A stretch of 14,840 nucleotides of DNA from Opitutia bacterium (GCA_003157575.1 PMKA01000046.1:4973-19812), one strand, 5' to 3'; positions 6,119 to 14,249 are shown, counted from the first letter of the stretch. The notes: a model not told the origin generated them from the sequence alone. Numbers and translations: made by a program.

Positions 6119-6188
6119 TTCTTTTTTGGTTGAGGTTCAGGTGGTGGAAAAGATTGGCGGGAGATATGGGGATCGAAGGAAAACGGTT

Positions 6189-7688
6189 TCAGTTGCCGCA
6201 TCCTGATTGTGCCGCGACGAGCAGGATCGAAGTCTGGGTGCCCAGGTCGGCCGTTCGATAATGGCGGAGGAACGCCCGCCAGCCGCACCAGGCGCTCAGT
6301 ATCCAGACCGGCAGGAAGGCGATGAGCCCAAGGGGCGAAACGGCAAAGGAGTTGCCGCTCGTCGCGACATAGATGCAGAGCGGGATCGTCGGGACGGCGA
6401 GGAGGATTGAAACCACGATTCGCCAGAGTGCCCGTTTGAAGAGGCTGATGATCATAATCAGCGGCGTCGCCGCCATGAGCACCATCAAGACGGCGAGCAT
6501 GCGGGTGAGCGGCCCCAGGCCCGGCGGCAGCCCGGTCAACACGCAGGCGCCCAGGACCAGGACGGAGGCGCCCAGGATCGCGATCGCGAAATTGGCCGCA
6601 ACGACGAGGATGGCGTAGGCAAACTGTACACGCGCCATGCGCTCGCGGGAGATGGGAAACTTCCGGTGGGGCACCGCGCTGGCAACCAGCACCGCATAAA
6701 ACATCGTCAGGCCGGACAGCATGAGAACCGGACCGATGCTCGCGAAGGACCCCATCGGATTGCCGGACACGGGGGGATTATCGAGGAACTGGCGGAGCAC
6801 GCCCGCGAGCGTGGCTGTGTCAGGATGCGTCGCCTTTTCCATCAGGTAGGGGAAGAGCAGGGCGAGCAGGGGATAAAGCAGCGCCTGGACGGCGACGACC
6901 TGATAGAAGACGGTGCTCCGTCCAAAGAGAACGTGGAACTGGACCCTGAGCCAGGCCCAGGTGGAACCGCCGACGCTTTTCACGGTCCAGTCGCGTCCGC
7001 GTCCGCCCTTTGCCTGCTTCTGGGTGAGCGCCAGCATCTGCGACCGCGCCTCGCTGATGATGCGCTGGTTGAAGAGGATCGTGGTCTGGATGCAGAACAC
7101 CGGCTCAAGCGCCCGGCGGCGCGTCAGGCGGCGGTCGAATCCGTATCGGAAACTCAAATACACGATGGGCGCCGAAAGCGCGAGAACGAGCCAGGGGGCG
7201 CCCGTGCAGGCGCGATGGACGGCCATGGGGGCAAAGGCGGCGATCAGGCCGCCGAGCGCCATCATGCCCGGGTGCCAGAGGCGCAGTCCCCCGCGGAAAC
7301 GGCGGCGCTGGTTGAGCGCCGGAAGCGAAAGACTGGCGAGCACCAGGCCGAGCGAGGCGGGCAGGGGCACCTCCATCGAAACGAAGGCCAGGACGGCGGT
7401 GAAGATGAGCGCCGAAACACCAACCCCCCAGGCGTGCCACCGGGCGAGCCGGCGGTGCAGGCCGGGCAGGAAGGCCGCGAAGCTGCGGTGCATCACCTCG
7501 TGCAGGGGGCCGATGAGCAGGCTGCCGTGAAGTGTCGAGCCGACCAGCGCGATCGCCAGGAAACGGTCGACCGGCGCGGGAACACGGAAGAACGTCCTCA
7601 ACCAGGACCAGACGAACAGGATGTAGACCACCGAGAGCGCGAGCGTGCGCACGGGGCGCAGCACGCGAAGGTAGGGATGCAGTTTCAT
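6189..7688 (-). CDS. Large multi-spanning ABC transporter permease (YtrA-type operon)
   Basis: This 499-residue inner-membrane protein has about eleven or twelve hydrophobic segments. Roughly six fall in residues 15-182, and the rest follow a polar stretch (about 205-258, RIISEARSQMLALTQKQAKGGRGRDW). I do not recognise the sequence as a named family. Its role as the membrane part of an exporter is inferred from its position after the ATPase. The start overlaps the ATPase stop by one base (TGATG), and a strong GGAGG ribosome site lies eight bases upstream (7701-7697). At about twice the usual ABC-2 permease size, it may supply both halves of the pore in one chain. The next gene downstream begins after 70 bases. 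Confidence 0.7.
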   Translation of the reverse strand: MKLHPYLRVLRPVRTLALSVVYILFVWSWLRTFFRVPAPVDRFLAIALVGSTLHGSLLIGPLHEVMHRSFAAFLPGLHRRLARWHAWGVGVSALIFTAVLAFVSMEVPLPASLGLVLASLSLPALNQRRRFRGGLRLWHPGMMALGGLIAAFAPMAVHRACTGAPWLVLALSAPIVYLSFRYGFDRRLTRRRALEPVFCIQTTILFNQRIISEARSQMLALTQKQAKGGRGRDWTVKSVGGSTWAWLRVQFHVLFGRSTVFYQVVAVQALLYPLLALLFPYLMEKATHPDTATLAGVLRQFLDNPPVSGNPMGSFASIGPVLMLSGLTMFYAVLVASAVPHRKFPISRERMARVQFAYAILVVAANFAIAILGASVLVLGACVLTGLPPGLGPLTRMLAVLMVLMAATPLIMIISLFKRALWRIVVSILLAVPTIPLCIYVATSGNSFAVSPLGLIAFLPVWILSAWCGWRAFLRHYRTADLGTQTSILLVAAQSGCGN

Positions 7689-8602
7689 CAGGCCTTCCTC
7701 CGGGAACTTGTGATCAGGGGAAACATCTCCTCAAGGTTCAGCGGGCGCACGCGGATCTCCGCCTGCACGGAGGCGGCGAGGCGCCCGGCGGCGCCGGCGT
7801 CGCGGGTGTGCACGCGCAGGAGCGCCTGGCGCTCGTCGCCCTGGTGACTCAGGATATAGGGCTCCGAAAATGACGCGGGCAGCGATCCGTGGGGCGAGAT
7901 CAACGTCCATTCCGCGTAACTCTCCTGCAGCTCGTCGAAGGCCCGGTCCTCGACGAGTTCGCCCTGGTCGATGCCCACGATCCAGTCGACGATCTTTTCG
8001 ACGTCGTCGAGGATGTGCGAGGAGATCACCACCGTGCAGCCGTCCTCGCGCAGGCGTTCGAGCAGCTGGTCGAGCAGGCGGGCGCGCACGATCGGGTCGA
8101 GGGCGCTCATCGGTTCGTCGAGCAGGAGCAGCTCGGGCCGGTGGCAGACTCCCAGCAGGATGTTCACCTTCTGGCGGTCGCCCGTGCTGAGCTGCACGAT
8201 CTTTCGCGCGGGGTCCACCTCGAGCGCCGCCACGAGGCGCTTCTCAAGCTCGCGGTCCCAGCCCGGATAGAAGGAGGCGTTGAAGTCCAGGTGCTGCCGC
8301 ACCGTCATCCATTCGATGCAGCGCCCCTCCTGCTGCACAACGCCAAGGCGGGTGAGCTGCGGCGAATCGAGATTGGCCCCCGGAATGCCGAAGGTGAACG
8401 ACTCGCCCGATGTCGGGAGCACCAGGCCGGCGGCGATGTTGAGCAGGGTGGTCTTGCCGGCGCCGTTGCGACCGAGCAGGCCGACGACGCGGCCGGCCGG
8501 GACCTCAAGGCTGAAATCCTTGAGGGCCACGTGCTGGTCGTAGCGTTTCGTGATCTGGCGCGCCACAAATGGCGGGCATGGGCTGGAGGCGGTCGGATTC
8601 AT
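7688..8602 (-). CDS. ABC transporter ATP-binding protein (YtrB-like)
   Basis: This 304-residue cytoplasmic ATPase would energise the downstream permease. Walker A is GRNGAGKT (44-51), the Q-loop is VVQQE (88-92), the signature is LSTGDRQ (138-144), and Walker B is LLLLDE (158-163) with catalytic Glu163. The D-loop is SALD and the switch His is His196 in ISSHILDD. The signature departs from LSGGQ, as is common in YtrB/ABC-2 exporters, where LSxG(x)RQ is seen. Residues about 225-304 are a C-terminal extension seen in many drug- or lipid-type exporters. The gene overlaps the GntR gene by four bases (ATGA), so the two are translationally coupled. Confidence 0.88.
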   Translation of the reverse strand: MNPTASSPCPPFVARQITKRYDQHVALKDFSLEVPAGRVVGLLGRNGAGKTTLLNIAAGLVLPTSGESFTFGIPGANLDSPQLTRLGVVQQEGRCIEWMTVRQHLDFNASFYPGWDRELEKRLVAALEVDPARKIVQLSTGDRQKVNILLGVCHRPELLLLDEPMSALDPIVRARLLDQLLERLREDGCTVVISSHILDDVEKIVDWIVGIDQGELVEDRAFDELQESYAEWTLISPHGSLPASFSEPYILSHQGDERQALLRVHTRDAGAAGRLAASVQAEIRVRPLNLEEMFPLITSSRRKA

Positions 8603-8985
8603 GACTGGGTTTCGTCGAGGGATGCCTTGAAGATTCGGATGGCTTCGTCCTTGGGAATATCGAGCTGGCGTGCCAGCGAGGCGGCGGCGGCGAACTGGGT
8701 CCGCAGGAGTTCGAGGCGCGCGGACCGGCCTTCGGCGTCCTTCACCGCACGCACGACGAGGGTCTGGCCGCGGCGGCGTTCGAGCGCCCCGTCGTGTTCC
8801 AGCAGGCTGTAGGCCTTGCTGATTGTCATGGGATTGAGCGCCAGATCCGCCGACAGCGTCCGTGTCGAGGGCATCTCGGCGCCCGCCGCAAGCACCCCGG
8901 TCGCGATCTGGAGCTTTATCTGGTCCATGATCTGCCGGTAGGCGGGAACGCCGTTGTGGTGATCTATGACGAGCAGCGGAGGCAT
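8599..8985 (-). CDS. GntR-family regulator, YtrA subfamily
   Basis: This 128-residue repressor contains a winged helix-turn-helix (about residues 10-78). VPAYRQIMDQIKLQI is followed by GAEMPSTRTLSADLALNPMTISKAYSLLEHDGALERRRGQ, the conserved GntR pattern with the recognition helix at NPMTISKAY. Only a short helical tail follows, as in the YtrA subfamily, which has no large effector domain. YtrA-type genes typically lead operons for ABC exporters, as here. The first-gene position and the palindrome in its promoter indicate autoregulation, with derepression under an unknown signal such as envelope stress or a drug. No SD precedes the ATG. The predicted leader is about 17 bases. Confidence 0.92.
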   Translation of the reverse strand: MPPLLVIDHHNGVPAYRQIMDQIKLQIATGVLAAGAEMPSTRTLSADLALNPMTISKAYSLLEHDGALERRRGQTLVVRAVKDAEGRSARLELLRTQFAAAASLARQLDIPKDEAIRIFKASLDETQS

Positions 8986-9008
8986 CGGAAATTCAGGTCT
9001 GGATTAGC

Positions 9009-9036
9009 GTATTAGTGCACTAATACAGCATGTCAA
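9009..9036 (-). promoter_or_regulatory. Promoter and 18-bp GntR operator of the YtrA-type operon
   Basis: On the minus strand a perfect TTGACA -35 (9036-9031) is followed after 16 bases by TAATAC (9014-9009). The palindrome GTATTAGTGCACTAATAC (9009-9026) is perfect over 18 bases and fills the spacer and the -10 box. A bound repressor would therefore block RNA polymerase. The half-site TATTAGTG/CACTAATA resembles operators reported for YtrA-subfamily GntR proteins. It lies 24 bases upstream of the regulator start. Confidence 0.75.
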
Positions 9037-9119
9037 ACGGAAACTTTGGAAAACCCATCGCACAGAGGAACGCCTGCAGATGTTGGCCGCCGGGAAACTC
9101 TCAGAAATTGCGGCGTGGA

Positions 9120-9138
9120 GGCGCAACTTCGTCGCGCC
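9120..9138 (-). terminator. Hairpin downstream of the DUF4340 gene
   Basis: On the minus strand GGCGCGAC and GTTGCGCC pair over eight bases (one G-U) around a GAA loop, about 90 bases after the stop codon of the Gld-like cluster. No U-tract follows. It may help end that transcript before the YtrA-type promoter region. Confidence 0.25.
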
Positions 9139-9227
9139 ATCGGTGCGGACCGCGTCGAGTCCGCGGCCCTGCGAGAGGAACCCGGAAATTTATCCCGAGG
9201 ATGGATTCGTCCCCGGTTCCTGTCGTC

Positions 9228-10451
9228 CTACTTTGTCGTGGAGGGCGAGGGAGCTGCGCCCGGGCCATCGGCCTTTTCCGGCGCGGCGACGGGTTTCATC
9301 TCGGCCGGCGGCGGAACGGGCAGGGGTTCGAACAGCTCGTCGCGCTTCTGGGGAAGTCCGGTGAAACTCCAGTCGTAGATCTGAAACGCTCTCTTCTTCA
9401 TGAGGGCGTTGATGGCTGCTCCCGCATCGGAACTGGTGATGAATGCGTAGACCGGTCCCGCCGGGATCGTCTCCGGCTTTGCCTCCCCGGGCTTCTCCGC
9501 CGGCAGAACTGCCACGGCCGGCGAGGAATTTCCCGCTGCGGTCTCGCCCGTGGCCGGGGCGTTCTCCGCTGGGGATGCGACTGCGGCCGGCGCGTTTTTC
9601 GCCGCTTTTGCCGCATCGGCGATCTTCTCCTCAGGATTTCGACCCAGCTCGACGGTGAGGATCTTGTGATCGAAGGTTGTCAACCTGACGGTCCGGCTGC
9701 GCTTGTGGGCCGCGTCGACATCCGGGGCCGAAAGATCGGACGTATCCTGAAAACGGAGACTGCTGAAGGAGCTGAGCAGCGACGTGACACGCTCGCCCTT
9801 GATGCGTTGCCCGGAGGGCGCATTTTCCGAGGCCCAGGCGTCCTCCTTCTTCGCGCGGGTCGCAACGACGGGCGCGCCGTCGGCAAAGGCGATCTCAACA
9901 CCTGCAATGTCGTCCGGCTTCACGTCGATCAAAAGCGTGTCCGCCCAATTCTTCGGCGTCGAATCGAGAAAGAGATTCAGGCTGGCGAGGTAGCCCTTCT
10001 TCTCGTCATCGAAGCGGACGAAGCGGCCGCCGCCCTCCGCCTCCCTGCCCAGCGTGAGCGTCCACAGCGGGTGCCCGGCCGGATCGAGCAGCGCGACGGA
10101 AGCGTCCTTGAATTCAAGGCGCGCGAGGCGGCCGGGATTCTGGGTGGCCAGGCGCTGGACCTTTGCGGCGGAGAGGTCGTCGATGAAATGGCCCAGTTTG
10201 GAGAAATCCGCCGGAAGGTCGTAGTAGGCCGGGACGATCCAGCTGCCGTCGGGCTGTCTGGCGAGGACCACGGTTTTGCCCTGCTCGGCAATCCGGATCC
10301 GGGCCGTCTTGTCCAGAATTCTGGAATCCAGGAGGGGCTGGTTGGTCCGGGGATCGGCGCCGACCGGCGCCGACGGGCGCTGCAGATAATAGGCGGCGAG
10401 GGAAAGGGCGGCGAGGATCGCCACAACAAGAAGAAGGGTCTTGAGTTTCAT
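9228..10451 (-). CDS. Membrane-anchored DUF4340 protein
   Basis: This 407-residue protein is the last gene of the Gld-like ABC cluster. An N-terminal transmembrane anchor (about 4-22) is followed by a periplasmic region. That region has the repeating beta pattern of DUF4340 (LLDSRILDKTARIRIAEQGKTVVLARQPDGSW, then LPADFSKLGHFIDDLSAAKVQRLA), in which related segments recur as short strand-helix units. Residues about 270-325 are an Ala/Pro/Glu low-complexity insert that splits the domain, and the tail (after about 370) is also Pro/Ala-rich. The family's biochemistry is unknown. It is repeatedly found beside GldG-like genes and presumably packs with them. The gap of 122 bases to the gene upstream has no SD at this start. 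Confidence 0.8.
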   Translation of the reverse strand: MKLKTLLLVVAILAALSLAAYYLQRPSAPVGADPRTNQPLLDSRILDKTARIRIAEQGKTVVLARQPDGSWIVPAYYDLPADFSKLGHFIDDLSAAKVQRLATQNPGRLARLEFKDASVALLDPAGHPLWTLTLGREAEGGGRFVRFDDEKKGYLASLNLFLDSTPKNWADTLLIDVKPDDIAGVEIAFADGAPVVATRAKKEDAWASENAPSGQRIKGERVTSLLSSFSSLRFQDTSDLSAPDVDAAHKRSRTVRLTTFDHKILTVELGRNPEEKIADAAKAAKNAPAAVASPAENAPATGETAAGNSSPAVAVLPAEKPGEAKPETIPAGPVYAFITSSDAGAAINALMKKRAFQIYDWSFTGLPQKRDELFEPLPVPPPAEMKPVAAPEKADGPGAAPSPSTTK

Positions 10452-10573
10452 CGCAAATTCAGCGGTTCGACTTTGCCGGACTTATGCAGATCGAAGGAGC
10501 GGGCTTGTCCGCGATTCCGACGTCTGAATCGCCTGCAAGCGATCGTCCTGTCGCATTTCCGGATGCATTTTGT

Positions 10574-12532
10574 TCAGGAGGCGGCAGGCTGCCTCCTGCG
10601 GCGGTAATAGAACCACACGCCCGCGCCCACGACGAGGAGCGGCGTCGAGAGGAGGTTGAGGATCAGGAGCCGGTTTTCGAGTGCGGCGATGCCCTCGCGA
10701 AGGGATTTGCGGATTTCCCGGCGGCTGGCGCGCAGCTTCACCTGTTCGCGGCGGAAATCCTCGATCGCCTTGGTGATCTCGGGCGTGGCCACGAGCCGTC
10801 CGCCCTCGGTCTTCTTGCCTTCGAGTTCCGTCAGCTGGCTCTCAACCTTGCGGAGTTTCGCCTCAAGCTCGGTCAGCTGATCCTGGCTCTTTTGCTGGGC
10901 CTTGATCTCCATGTCATCGACGACCTTGAACGTCCGCAGGGAGATGCCCTTGCCGCGGATCGAGATCAGATCCTGCGACCCGGAGAGAAAATCGAGCGCG
11001 TTGCTGGCGAAGTAGAGATTGTCGTTGATGGGTTCGGCAGCGGTCGTGCCCAGGAAGTTGAGCTTGTGGACGCTGTAGTCGTCGAACAGCCAGTCGGTGT
11101 CGGCGATCAGCAGCAGCGTCGACTTGCCGGTGGAAGTTTTGAGCGCGGGAGGCGCAGCGGGCGCGGCTCCCGAAGCGACCGCGGCCTTCTTTTCATCCGG
11201 CTTCGCGTCCGTTGCCGCGCCCGCCGTCTTTTCGTCGGGTGCGGCGCCGGGTTTTGCCGCGGGCTCGGCGGGAAGCCCGTCCGGAAATGCGCTCGCGAAT
11301 TTTCCCTGGATCAATCCCGCGAGAACCTTCTTGCCCGACGGCGTGATCTGGCGCCCGAGCTCATCCGGTTGGCTCATGTTGATCGCCATGCCCATGAGGG
11401 TTCCGCTTTGCGGCGAGGATTCGAGGAGCGGCGTGAGCGCGAGCTCCGATCCGTCCTTCAGGGAGAAGCTGCCGGCCTCGACGAGAAGCATGGACTCGAG
11501 CTGGCTTGTCGGCATAGAGGTGCCGTTGAGGAATTCCTTGGTGACGCTGAGCCAGATGGGATAACGGACTACGGAGCCCGGGGATATCCCGCCGACCGGC
11601 GTCGCCTCGACCGGGTCGCCCACGACGGACTGCGGGTCGTAGACGATGCCCCAACCCTTGAAAAGGGCGGGAAGGTCGCTCGAAACGTTGGGGGTGGGGC
11701 CGCCCATCATCGCCATCTGGCTGCCGCGTGAGCGGAAATAGCGCGACGAGGGATCGACGGCGAGGAAGACCGGCTTGCCGGAGAGCAGGAACTGGTCGAT
11801 GGCGAACTGGAGCTTCTTGGAGAGATTCTGGGGATGAATGACCGCGAGCACGTCGAGATTTGCCGGCAGGCTGTCGGCCCTCGCCTCGACGGGCACGATC
11901 TCGAACGTCTTCTCCCATTCGCCGATCACCATCTGGTTCTCGGGCAGCCGCCCGCTCTGCATCGCCATGTAATCCATCGGGGGCTGCAGCGGGATGCCGC
12001 TCAGGAGGCCCAGTTTCCGGCGGTCGAGCAGCTGCGCCTGGTAGACCAGCTGGGACAGGTCGTATTCGAGGAACTGCTCGCGGTCGGTGAAAAAAGCCGG
12101 AATGACCTTCTGCTGCTCGGCCTGGATGGCGACGATCCCGAAGTAGAATTGTTCGCCGGTCGAGGGCGATGTCTGCGGCGACACCCCCGCGGCCGTCGCC
12201 TTTTCCTCCTCGGGCGTGTCGGGCTTCGGGTCGATGACATTCAGCGTGATCTTGCCGTGGGCGGACCGGACGTACTGGCCGAGCATCTCCTGCACGCGCC
12301 CGGCGTAGTTTTTGAGGCCGATGGAGAGGGTGTTCGAGCTGCGGGAGAAATAGAAGTCGAGCTGGACGGGTTCGTCGATCTTCGCCAGGAGGGCCTTCGT
12401 GCCGGGCGAGAGCGTGTAGATCTTCTGCCCGGTCAGGTCGACGCGGGCCGGAAGGGACGAGGCGAGATAGTTGACGAGGACGAGGCCGGCGAACAGCAGG
12501 ACGACGGCGAGAAATTTGATTCCGGGTTTCAT
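10574..12532 (-). CDS. GldG-like ABC-2 auxiliary (substrate-binding-like) protein
   Basis: This 652-residue protein has one transmembrane helix at each end (about 6-26 and 622-643, followed by an RRRR stop-transfer). This leaves a large periplasmic domain between them, the GldG/ABC_transp_aux layout. The first part (about 30-150, VDLTGQKIYTLSPGTKALLAKIDEPVQLDFYFS) is the family's N-terminal domain. A second part follows (KLGLLSGIPLQPPMDYM, then VLAVIHPQNLSKKLQFAIDQFLLSGKPVFLAVDP), which resembles a class I glutamine amidotransferase-like fold without its catalytic residues. An Ala/Lys/Pro linker (about 410-460) and a coiled coil (about 550-610) precede the last helix. In gliding Bacteroidota GldG works with GldA and GldF. 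No gliding genes are visible here, so the role is probably envelope-related. The permease ends 32 bases upstream. Confidence 0.85.
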   Translation of the reverse strand: MKPGIKFLAVVLLFAGLVLVNYLASSLPARVDLTGQKIYTLSPGTKALLAKIDEPVQLDFYFSRSSNTLSIGLKNYAGRVQEMLGQYVRSAHGKITLNVIDPKPDTPEEEKATAAGVSPQTSPSTGEQFYFGIVAIQAEQQKVIPAFFTDREQFLEYDLSQLVYQAQLLDRRKLGLLSGIPLQPPMDYMAMQSGRLPENQMVIGEWEKTFEIVPVEARADSLPANLDVLAVIHPQNLSKKLQFAIDQFLLSGKPVFLAVDPSSRYFRSRGSQMAMMGGPTPNVSSDLPALFKGWGIVYDPQSVVGDPVEATPVGGISPGSVVRYPIWLSVTKEFLNGTSMPTSQLESMLLVEAGSFSLKDGSELALTPLLESSPQSGTLMGMAINMSQPDELGRQITPSGKKVLAGLIQGKFASAFPDGLPAEPAAKPGAAPDEKTAGAATDAKPDEKKAAVASGAAPAAPPALKTSTGKSTLLLIADTDWLFDDYSVHKLNFLGTTAAEPINDNLYFASNALDFLSGSQDLISIRGKGISLRTFKVVDDMEIKAQQKSQDQLTELEAKLRKVESQLTELEGKKTEGGRLVATPEITKAIEDFRREQVKLRASRREIRKSLREGIAALENRLLILNLLSTPLLVVGAGVWFYYRRRRQPAAS

Positions 12533-12564
12533 CGGGCGGGCGGAGCGGAGGGATCAGGCGCGGT

Positions 12565-13293
12565 TCAGCGATCGAGCACGAGCACGTTCAGGAAGAGGCA
12601 GAATCCTGCCAGCGACAGAAAGAAGACGGCATCCTTGGCATCGACGATGCCTTTCACGAAGCCGGAGAAATGGGTCGTGAAGCTGAAGTTCGAGACGATG
12701 TCCACGAGCCACGAGGGAAGCGTGAGGTAGCCGCCGAGAAAATCGGTGAACACGCTCCATCCGAGCAGGACCATGACAAAGCAGATGAACACGCTGATGA
12801 CAAAGCTGATGACCTGGTTCTTCGTGAATGCGGAGGTGAGGGAGCAGATCCCGAGGTAGGCGCCGGCCATCAGCATGCAGCCCAGGTAACTGGAGCCGAT
12901 GACACCCCAGTCCGGATCCCCGAGGTAGGCCACGGTGAGGGCCATCGGGAAGCTCAGCGCGACGGCCAGGCAGAGAAACGCCCAGGCGGCGAGGAACTTG
13001 GCGAGCACCGCCTCGAGCGTCGTCACGGGGAGGGTGAACAGCAGTTCGATTGTGCCGGAGCGCTTCTCCTCGGACCAGAGGCGCATGCCGACAGCCGGCA
13101 CGAACAGGATGAAAAGCCACGGCGAAAACTGAAAGTAGCTTTCAAGGCTGGCGATGTTGCTGTCGAAGAACCGGCCGAGGAAGAACGCGCATCCGACGGA
13201 GGCCATCAGAAAAACGATCAGGAACACATAGGCCACCGGGGAGCGGAAGTAGCCGAGGAATTCGCGTTTGAAGAGAGGCGGGATCTGGGACAT
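12565..13293 (-). CDS. ABC-2 type permease (GldF-like)
   Basis: This 242-residue inner-membrane protein has six predicted helices and is of ordinary ABC-2 permease length. The start (KREFLGYFRSPVAYVFLIVFLMAS) and the loop WSEEKRSGTIELLFTLPVTTLEAVLAKFLAAW (about 73-104) are typical of the GldF/ABC-2 group. In that group the EKRSGT segment couples to the ATPase. It would form the pore as a homodimer with the upstream ATPase. The start codon at 13293 has no SD. The gap to the ATPase gene (111 bases) carries a G-rich repeat. It is transcribed before the GldG-like and DUF4340 genes. Confidence 0.88.
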   Translation of the reverse strand: MSQIPPLFKREFLGYFRSPVAYVFLIVFLMASVGCAFFLGRFFDSNIASLESYFQFSPWLFILFVPAVGMRLWSEEKRSGTIELLFTLPVTTLEAVLAKFLAAWAFLCLAVALSFPMALTVAYLGDPDWGVIGSSYLGCMLMAGAYLGICSLTSAFTKNQVISFVISVFICFVMVLLGWSVFTDFLGGYLTLPSWLVDIVSNFSFTTHFSGFVKGIVDAKDAVFFLSLAGFCLFLNVLVLDR

Positions 13294-13305
13294 GTCGGAA
13301 AAAGC

Positions 13306-13360
13306 GGGAAAGCGGGGAAACGGGGAAAGCTGGGAAACTGGGAAATCGGGAAACGATGGG
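13306..13360 (+). repeat. G-rich periodic repeat with G-quadruplex potential
   Basis: Seven runs of three or four Gs start at 13306, 13314, 13322, 13332, 13340, 13348 and 13358. They are spaced 8, 8, 10, 8, 8 and 10 bases, giving a 26-base higher-order period. The linkers all begin AAA (AAAGC, AAAC, AAAGCT, AAACT, AAATC, AAACGAT) and are 4-7 bases. This fits the G3+ N1-7 quadruplex rule on the plus strand, which is the template strand for the surrounding minus-strand genes. The transcript itself would be C/U-rich here, just before the permease start. Confidence 0.75.
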
Positions 13361-13383
13361 ATCTGAGAGGAAAAGCGAGAGGG

Positions 13384-13398
13384 CGGGAAACCTTCCCG
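13384..13398 (-). terminator. Hairpin just after the Gld-like ATPase gene
   Basis: On the minus strand CGGGAA, GGT and TTCCCG form a perfect six-base stem six bases past the ATPase stop. It is followed by the pyrimidine-rich CCCTCTCGCTTTTCC. It could attenuate transcription within the cluster, leaving more ATPase than permease, or simply protect the ATPase message. Confidence 0.4.
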
Positions 13399-13404
13399 GT
13401 TTTC

Positions 13405-14127
13405 CTACGTGTCGGTCTGCGTGAGCTCGCGGAAAATCTCGTCGAGCCGCGCGCCGCCGTGGCGGGCGCGAAGTTCATCGGGCGTCTCGTCGACAACGAC
13501 CTTGCCGCGCGTGATGATGATGATCCGGGTGCAGATCGCGTCGACCTCTTCGAGGATGTGGGTCGAGAGGATGGTCGCCTTCTCGGCGGACATCTTTTTG
13601 ATCAGGTCCCTCACCTCGTGTTTCTGGTTCGGGTCGAGGCCGTCCGTCGGCTCGTCGAGCACAAGCACCGGCGGGTCATGCAGGAGGGCCTGTGCGAAGC
13701 CCACCCGCTGCTTGAACCCCTTGGAAAGCGTTTCGATGGTCTGCCGGCGCACTTGCGTAAGATGGCAGAGGCCGGCGACCCGCTCGATCCGCTCCGCCTT
13801 CGCGGCGGACGAGCGAAAACCGCGCGCCTCGGCGATGAACCCGAGGAACTCCTCGACGGTCATTTCCGGATAGGCGGGTGCGTTCTCGGGGAGGTAGCCG
13901 ATCATGCGCTTCACGTCCACGGGATCGGCGGTGACGTCGTGGCCGCCGACCAGGACGGTGCCGGCGGTGGGCCGCAGGAAGCCCGTGATCACCTTCATCG
14001 TCGTCGATTTCCCGGCGCCGTTGGGCCCGAGGAAACCGAGGATGTCTCCGCGGTTGACCTTGAAGGACACGCCGTCGACGGCACGGAGCGAGCCGTAGTC
14101 TTTGACCAAACCTTGAACTTCGATCAT
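13405..14127 (-). CDS. ABC transporter ATP-binding protein (GldA-like)
   Basis: This 240-residue cytoplasmic ATPase leads the Gld-like cluster. Walker A is GPNGAGKS (34-41) and the signature is LSKGFKQ (134-140). Walker B is VLVLD (154-158) with catalytic Glu159, and the switch His is His190 in LSTHILEE. The Q-loop position reads GYLPENAPAYPEMTV (77-91), with Glu81 where most ABC proteins have Gln. This 'YLPEN' form is characteristic of GldA-type ATPases. The start MIEVQGLVKDYG at 14127 is the standard N-terminus. An in-frame extension to 14427 would overlap rlmN and is rejected. No SD is evident. The gene lies 134 bases after rlmN and may have its own promoter in that gap, though none is clear. 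Confidence 0.9.
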   Translation of the reverse strand: MIEVQGLVKDYGSLRAVDGVSFKVNRGDILGFLGPNGAGKSTTMKVITGFLRPTAGTVLVGGHDVTADPVDVKRMIGYLPENAPAYPEMTVEEFLGFIAEARGFRSSAAKAERIERVAGLCHLTQVRRQTIETLSKGFKQRVGFAQALLHDPPVLVLDEPTDGLDPNQKHEVRDLIKKMSAEKATILSTHILEEVDAICTRIIIITRGKVVVDETPDELRARHGGARLDEIFRELTQTDT

Positions 14128-14249
14128 GTCGGTGAAGGGAATCTGCCTCGCGCAGCGGATGACGGAACCGGATGAGTTCTCCTGTGCTCCGCCGGTGCGC
14201 ACGTGCGGGGAGACGTTCGTTTTGCGGGCACGGTTGCGGCTTTCAAGAG

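Noticed and set aside
10499..10512. Small hairpins in the 122-base gap between the GldG-like and DUF4340 genes
   Set aside because: Stems are four to five bases with no U-tract or conserved motif, and nothing points to an RNA element.
9030..10607. A 525-codon plus-strand open frame across the DUF4340 gene
   Set aside because: It is a low-complexity Arg/Gly composition antisense to a clear membrane-anchored protein, and it would begin inside the GntR operon promoter.
12670..14175. A 501-codon plus-strand open frame across the permease and ATPase genes
   Set aside because: It is antisense to two well-supported ABC genes and its sequence has no recognisable fold.
14198..14207. CGCACGTGCG palindrome upstream of the GldA-like gene
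   Set aside because: A ten-base palindrome in sequence this GC-rich is expected by chance, and no promoter boxes of quality flank it.
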